64,000 bases of DNA from Psychrobacillus sp. INOP01 (GTDB taxonomy: Bacteria > Bacillota > Bacilli > Bacillales_A > Planococcaceae): NCBI RefSeq assembly GCF_018140925.1, contig NZ_CP073315.1:4092001-4156000 (forward strand), read 5' to 3'. The notes beneath the pieces were generated by a model. The model saw nothing but the letters and a program-made list of their open reading frames with translations. It ran no database searches and was not told where the DNA came from. A program made the position numbers and the translations under genes. This document shows positions 61,672 to 64,000 of this stretch, piece after piece; positions within the stretch are counted from its first letter, which is position 1, and the number at the start of each line of letters is the position of its first letter.

Positions 61672-62901
61672 GTGGCAGAAATTATAGTTCCTGAGTTAGC
61701 AGAATCGATTACAGAGGGTACCATTGCACAGTGGTTAAAACAACCAGGTGATACAGTTGAAAAAGGTGAGTTCATCGTAGAACTTGAAACAGATAAAGTG
61801 AACGTTGAAGTTATCTCGGAAGAAGCTGGAGTAGTTAGTGAACTTTTAGCAGCTGAAGGAGATACAGTTCTAGTAGGTCAAGTAATCGCAGTAGTAGGAG
61901 CTGGTTCAGGTTCAACAACATCAGCACCAGCTGCACAACCTGAAGCAAAAGAAGAGGTTAAAGCTCCTGAAGCACCTAAAGCAGCACCAGTTGCTGAAGA
62001 AACTTCAAATGAGCAAGACCGTACTATTGCTAGCCCAGCAGCGCGTAAATTAGCTCGAGAAAAAGGCATTAACTTAAGTGAAATTTCACCTGTAGATCCA
62101 ATGGGGCGTGTTCGTGTACAAGACGTTTCAGCTCATGGTTCTGCACCAACACCTGTAAAAGCAGCATCAGCTCCTACAGCTAGTGCACCAAAAGAAGACG
62201 ATGGCCGTACAACTCGTGAAAAGATGTCTCGTCGTCGTCAAACAATTGCTTCACGTTTATTAGAAGTAAGACAAAATACAGCTATGCTTACAACTTTCAA
62301 TGAAATTGATATGACAAATGTTATGGCATTACGTTCACGTAAAAAAGATCAATTCTTTGAACAGAATGACGTGCGTCTTGGGTTTATGTCTTTCTTCACA
62401 AAGGCTGTAGTAGCAGCACTTAAAAAATATCCATATGTAAATTCTCAAATCGATGGAACAGATATCGTAAAAAATAACTTCTATGATATTGGTATCGCCG
62501 TTTCTACAGAAGGTGGTCTTGTAGTTCCGATCGTTCGTGAAGCAGACCGTAAAAACTTTGCAGAAATCGAAGCTAATATTGGAGAACTTGCTAAAAAAGC
62601 TCGTGATAACAAGTTAGCTCTATCTGATATGTCAGGTGGTTCTTTCACTATCACTAACGGTGGAGTATTCGGATCTTTACTGTCAACACCTATTCTAAAT
62701 GGAACACAAGTTGGTATTTTAGGAATGCACACAATCCAAAAACGTCCAATCGCTGTTGGAAATGAAATTGAAATCCGTCCAATGATGTACGTGGCATTAT
62801 CCTATGATCACCGTGTTATTGACGGAAAAGATTCAGTAGGATTCTTAAAAACAGTTAAAGAATTACTTGAAAATCCAGAAGACCTATTACTAAATAGTTA
62901 A
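61672..62901 (+). CDS. odhB: 2-oxoglutarate dehydrogenase E2 (dihydrolipoyl succinyltransferase)
   Basis: A 409-aa E2: lipoyl domain 1-77 with lipoyl Lys42 in [11 protein letters not shown], Ala/Pro linker, E3-binding domain about 120-155 ([14 protein letters not shown]), linker, catalytic domain 180-409 with the active-site His/Asp in [12 protein letters not shown]. It forms the complex core. The start is GTG, preceded by AGAGGAGGAA. It is an operon with odhA; lipoamide dehydrogenase is not in the window. Confidence 0.96.
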   Translation: MAEIIVPELAESITEGTIAQWLKQPGDTVEKGEFIVELETDKVNVEVISEEAGVVSELLAAEGDTVLVGQVIAVVGAGSGSTTSAPAAQPEAKEEVKAPEAPKAAPVAEETSNEQDRTIASPAARKLAREKGINLSEISPVDPMGRVRVQDVSAHGSAPTPVKAASAPTASAPKEDDGRTTREKMSRRRQTIASRLLEVRQNTAMLTTFNEIDMTNVMALRSRKKDQFFEQNDVRLGFMSFFTKAVVAALKKYPYVNSQIDGTDIVKNNFYDIGIAVSTEGGLVVPIVREADRKNFAEIEANIGELAKKARDNKLALSDMSGGSFTITNGGVFGSLLSTPILNGTQVGILGMHTIQKRPIAVGNEIEIRPMMYVALSYDHRVIDGKDSVGFLKTVKELLENPEDLLLNS

Positions 62902-62903
62902 CA

Positions 62904-62932
62904 AAAAGGACTCCCAGAATGGGAGTCTTTTT
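62904..62932 (+). terminator. odhAB terminator
   Basis: GGACTCCC/GGGAGTCT hairpin with AGAAT-type loop and TTTTTC. Confidence 0.88.
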
Positions 62933-62988
62933 CATTCCAAAATTAAATAAGCTAGATATTTTAAAGAATAAGATCTATCCGATAACAC

Positions 62989-63112
62989 CGCTGATTTCCA
63001 TTTCAGGTGGATGCTTTCCACGAGGTGTGCTATAAAAAATCACCAGGCCGGTTGTGATGTCATATCTGTCTCACTCGTCCCACTGGTGAAGCTACACTTC
63101 ACTACAATCAAT
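62989..63112. repeat. Dispersed repeat, family 1 copy
   Basis: Starts CCGCTGATTTCCATTTCAGG, then TGGATGCTTTCCACGAGG. It is disrupted in the middle. The following 63113-63420 is AT-rich without a gene. Confidence 0.55.
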
Positions 63113-63424
63113 AAAGGGGTTAGTACTCAATTAAGATTTTGCATTGCTTAACACTGTAGTAATAGAGTTAGTTAAAAAAGTGCCTGGTAATGTAATCCTG
63201 TCACCGATGTTGAAATATGGTAGCGTTTTTTACTATTTGCACTGAAATTTAGCGCTTTTTATAAAAAGTATATAAATGTAGCTTTATTTCTAGTATTTCT
63301 AGCGTTTTTATAGTGATTTATTGATTATATAAATAGATTTGCTTTAAGGATGGTAGAGATCAGAGAAGAAGGAGGGGGTGCTCGAAATTGTATCTTCGAG
63401 CGTCTCTTTCAAGTGTAGGAAAGA

Positions 63425-63565
63425 AATTCTTCTCTTATCCCGAAAAGTATTTGTAACCTGTTTCAAAAAGTTGTAGGAGAGCGAAAGACCGGGAATGGTA
63501 ATCATAATAAGGTTACCGAGAAAAGAAATGCTGGTTGTGACATCAGTCACAACCAGCATTTTCTT
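63425..63565. repeat. Palindromic intergenic element, copy 2
   Basis: Related to 42460-42580: it shares the GTTGTAGGAGAGCGA and GGTTACCGAGAAAAG blocks and ends with a perfect 16-bp stem (63526-63541 with 63546-63561) around ATCA. Again between convergent genes. A reverse frame of 76 codons across it is spurious. Confidence 0.7.
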
Positions 63566-63613
63566 AAAGAACAAGAGTTATCCAAAAGTACTTTTAATTT
63601 CCGTTCATCTGGA

Positions 63614-64000
63614 TTAAGAGGTTTTCACTTTTGGTGTTCTTTTTCTTGGAGTAGGTTTTTTCTTTTTCGTTTTATCAAGGGATGCTTGAAGTGCAGACAT
63701 TAGATCGGTCACATTTGATGGCAATTCTGTCTGTTTTTCGCTTGTCGTTACTACATTATTTCCAGCCTTTTTCTCTTCTATAAGCTCCATTAAGGAAGTT
63801 CGATAATCGTCTGTGTATTTTTCTGGTTCAAACTCTGTAGTTAATTGATCAACAAGCATTAGAGCAGTATCCAGTTCTTTTTTTACTACAGTTTGCTCAG
63901 CTGGAATATTAGGGACATCTGCAGTACTACGAACTTCATCAGGGAAGTGAATTGTTTCCATGATTAAAGTTTCTTTATATACTCGCACAATTGCTAATTG
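63614..64000 (-). CDS. ku: Ku-family DNA end-binding protein, C-terminal part
   Basis: About 129 codons are visible and the gene enters from the right edge of the window. QLAIVRVYKETLIMETIHFP and the following DEVR match the bacterial Ku core near its dimer region, and DQLTTEFEPEKYTDDYRTSL is the conserved C-terminal segment. The final 25 residues are lysine-rich (KTKKKKPTPRKRTPKVK), a DNA-binding extension. With LigD it repairs double-strand breaks by end joining, mainly in spores. The start lies outside. Confidence 0.9.
   Translation of the reverse strand, partial: QLAIVRVYKETLIMETIHFPDEVRSTADVPNIPAEQTVVKKELDTALMLVDQLTTEFEPEKYTDDYRTSLMELIEEKKAGNNVVTTSEKQTELPSNVTDLMSALQASLDKTKKKKPTPRKRTPKVKTS

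Noticed and set aside
63344-63574. 76-codon minus-strand ORF
   Set aside because: It coincides with the palindromic repeat element and has no ribosome site.
1-64000. CRISPR arrays, rRNA genes, riboswitches
   Set aside because: I looked for regularly spaced repeats, rRNA motifs and obvious riboswitch or T-box leaders and saw none.

Overview
The window reads as chromosome from a low-GC, endospore-forming Bacillales bacterium, probably Bacillaceae or Planococcaceae. The evidence is AGGAGG-type ribosome binding sites with TTG and GTG starts, spore-coat genes of the CotX, CotW and CotF types, a YjcZ-type sporulation peptide, and gene order resembling the Bacillus subtilis cspD-ypgQ-ypgR-yphP-ypiP-ypjP-thy-dfrA-ypmR-ypmS-msr region. 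The species cannot be fixed from the sequence alone.

Layout. 0-9.9 kb: a membrane diguanylate cyclase, OsmC-like protein, TrhA/hemolysin III, DUF1836 protein with an amidohydrolase, type II pantothenate kinase, two cold-shock proteins, MOSC protein and an RNase HI-like protein. 10-12 kb: a small spore-coat cluster. 12-18.8 kb: YpgQ-like hydrolase, ABC-F ATPase, YpgR/CvfC-like protein, acetyltransferase, LysR regulator and Est30-like esterase. 18.8-22.7 kb: a scrapyard holding an RsbR-type STAS remnant, a headless phage-type amidase, fragments on both strands, an intact YjcZ-like peptide gene and a decayed WYL/YolD gene pair. 22.8-25 kb: bacilliredoxin, RsmJ-like methyltransferase and ypjP.

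At 24,945-37,107 lies an integrated element of about 12.1 kb, inserted in the 3' end of ypjP. A 28-bp core with one mismatch is present at both ends, and each copy encodes the same last residues of YpjP. A tyrosine recombinase sits next to the left end, and paired TACCCCAAA repeats lie just inside both ends. The element holds phage relics, a run of small genes with their own terminators (a lipoprotein with an ATT start, an 88-aa protein, a two-helix membrane protein with a coiled-coil tail), an intact LysM amidase, a PAS-PAS-GGDEF-EAL-PilZ protein, two CotF-like coat proteins with a zinc alcohol dehydrogenase, and a WYL/YolD pair behind a promoter carrying a LexA-type box. The scrapyard at 21-22.7 kb carries the amidase and the WYL/YolD pair in the same order, so it is probably an older, decayed relative of this element.

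To the right, host synteny resumes with thyA-dfrA, degV, ypmR-ypmS-msrA-msrB, a chemotaxis receptor, yozE, deoD, ctpA, a COG0523 GTPase, two tandemly duplicated secreted CAP-domain proteins, a MATE transporter, MurG, a PAS-GGDEF protein, an ArlRS-like two-component system, odhA-odhB and the C-terminus of Ku (running off the end). Several intergenic spaces carry dispersed repeats, including a pair of 16-bp perfect palindromes whose arms differ by compensatory changes. Together the window holds two complete GGDEF cyclases and one GGDEF-EAL-PilZ protein, so c-di-GMP signalling is well represented.
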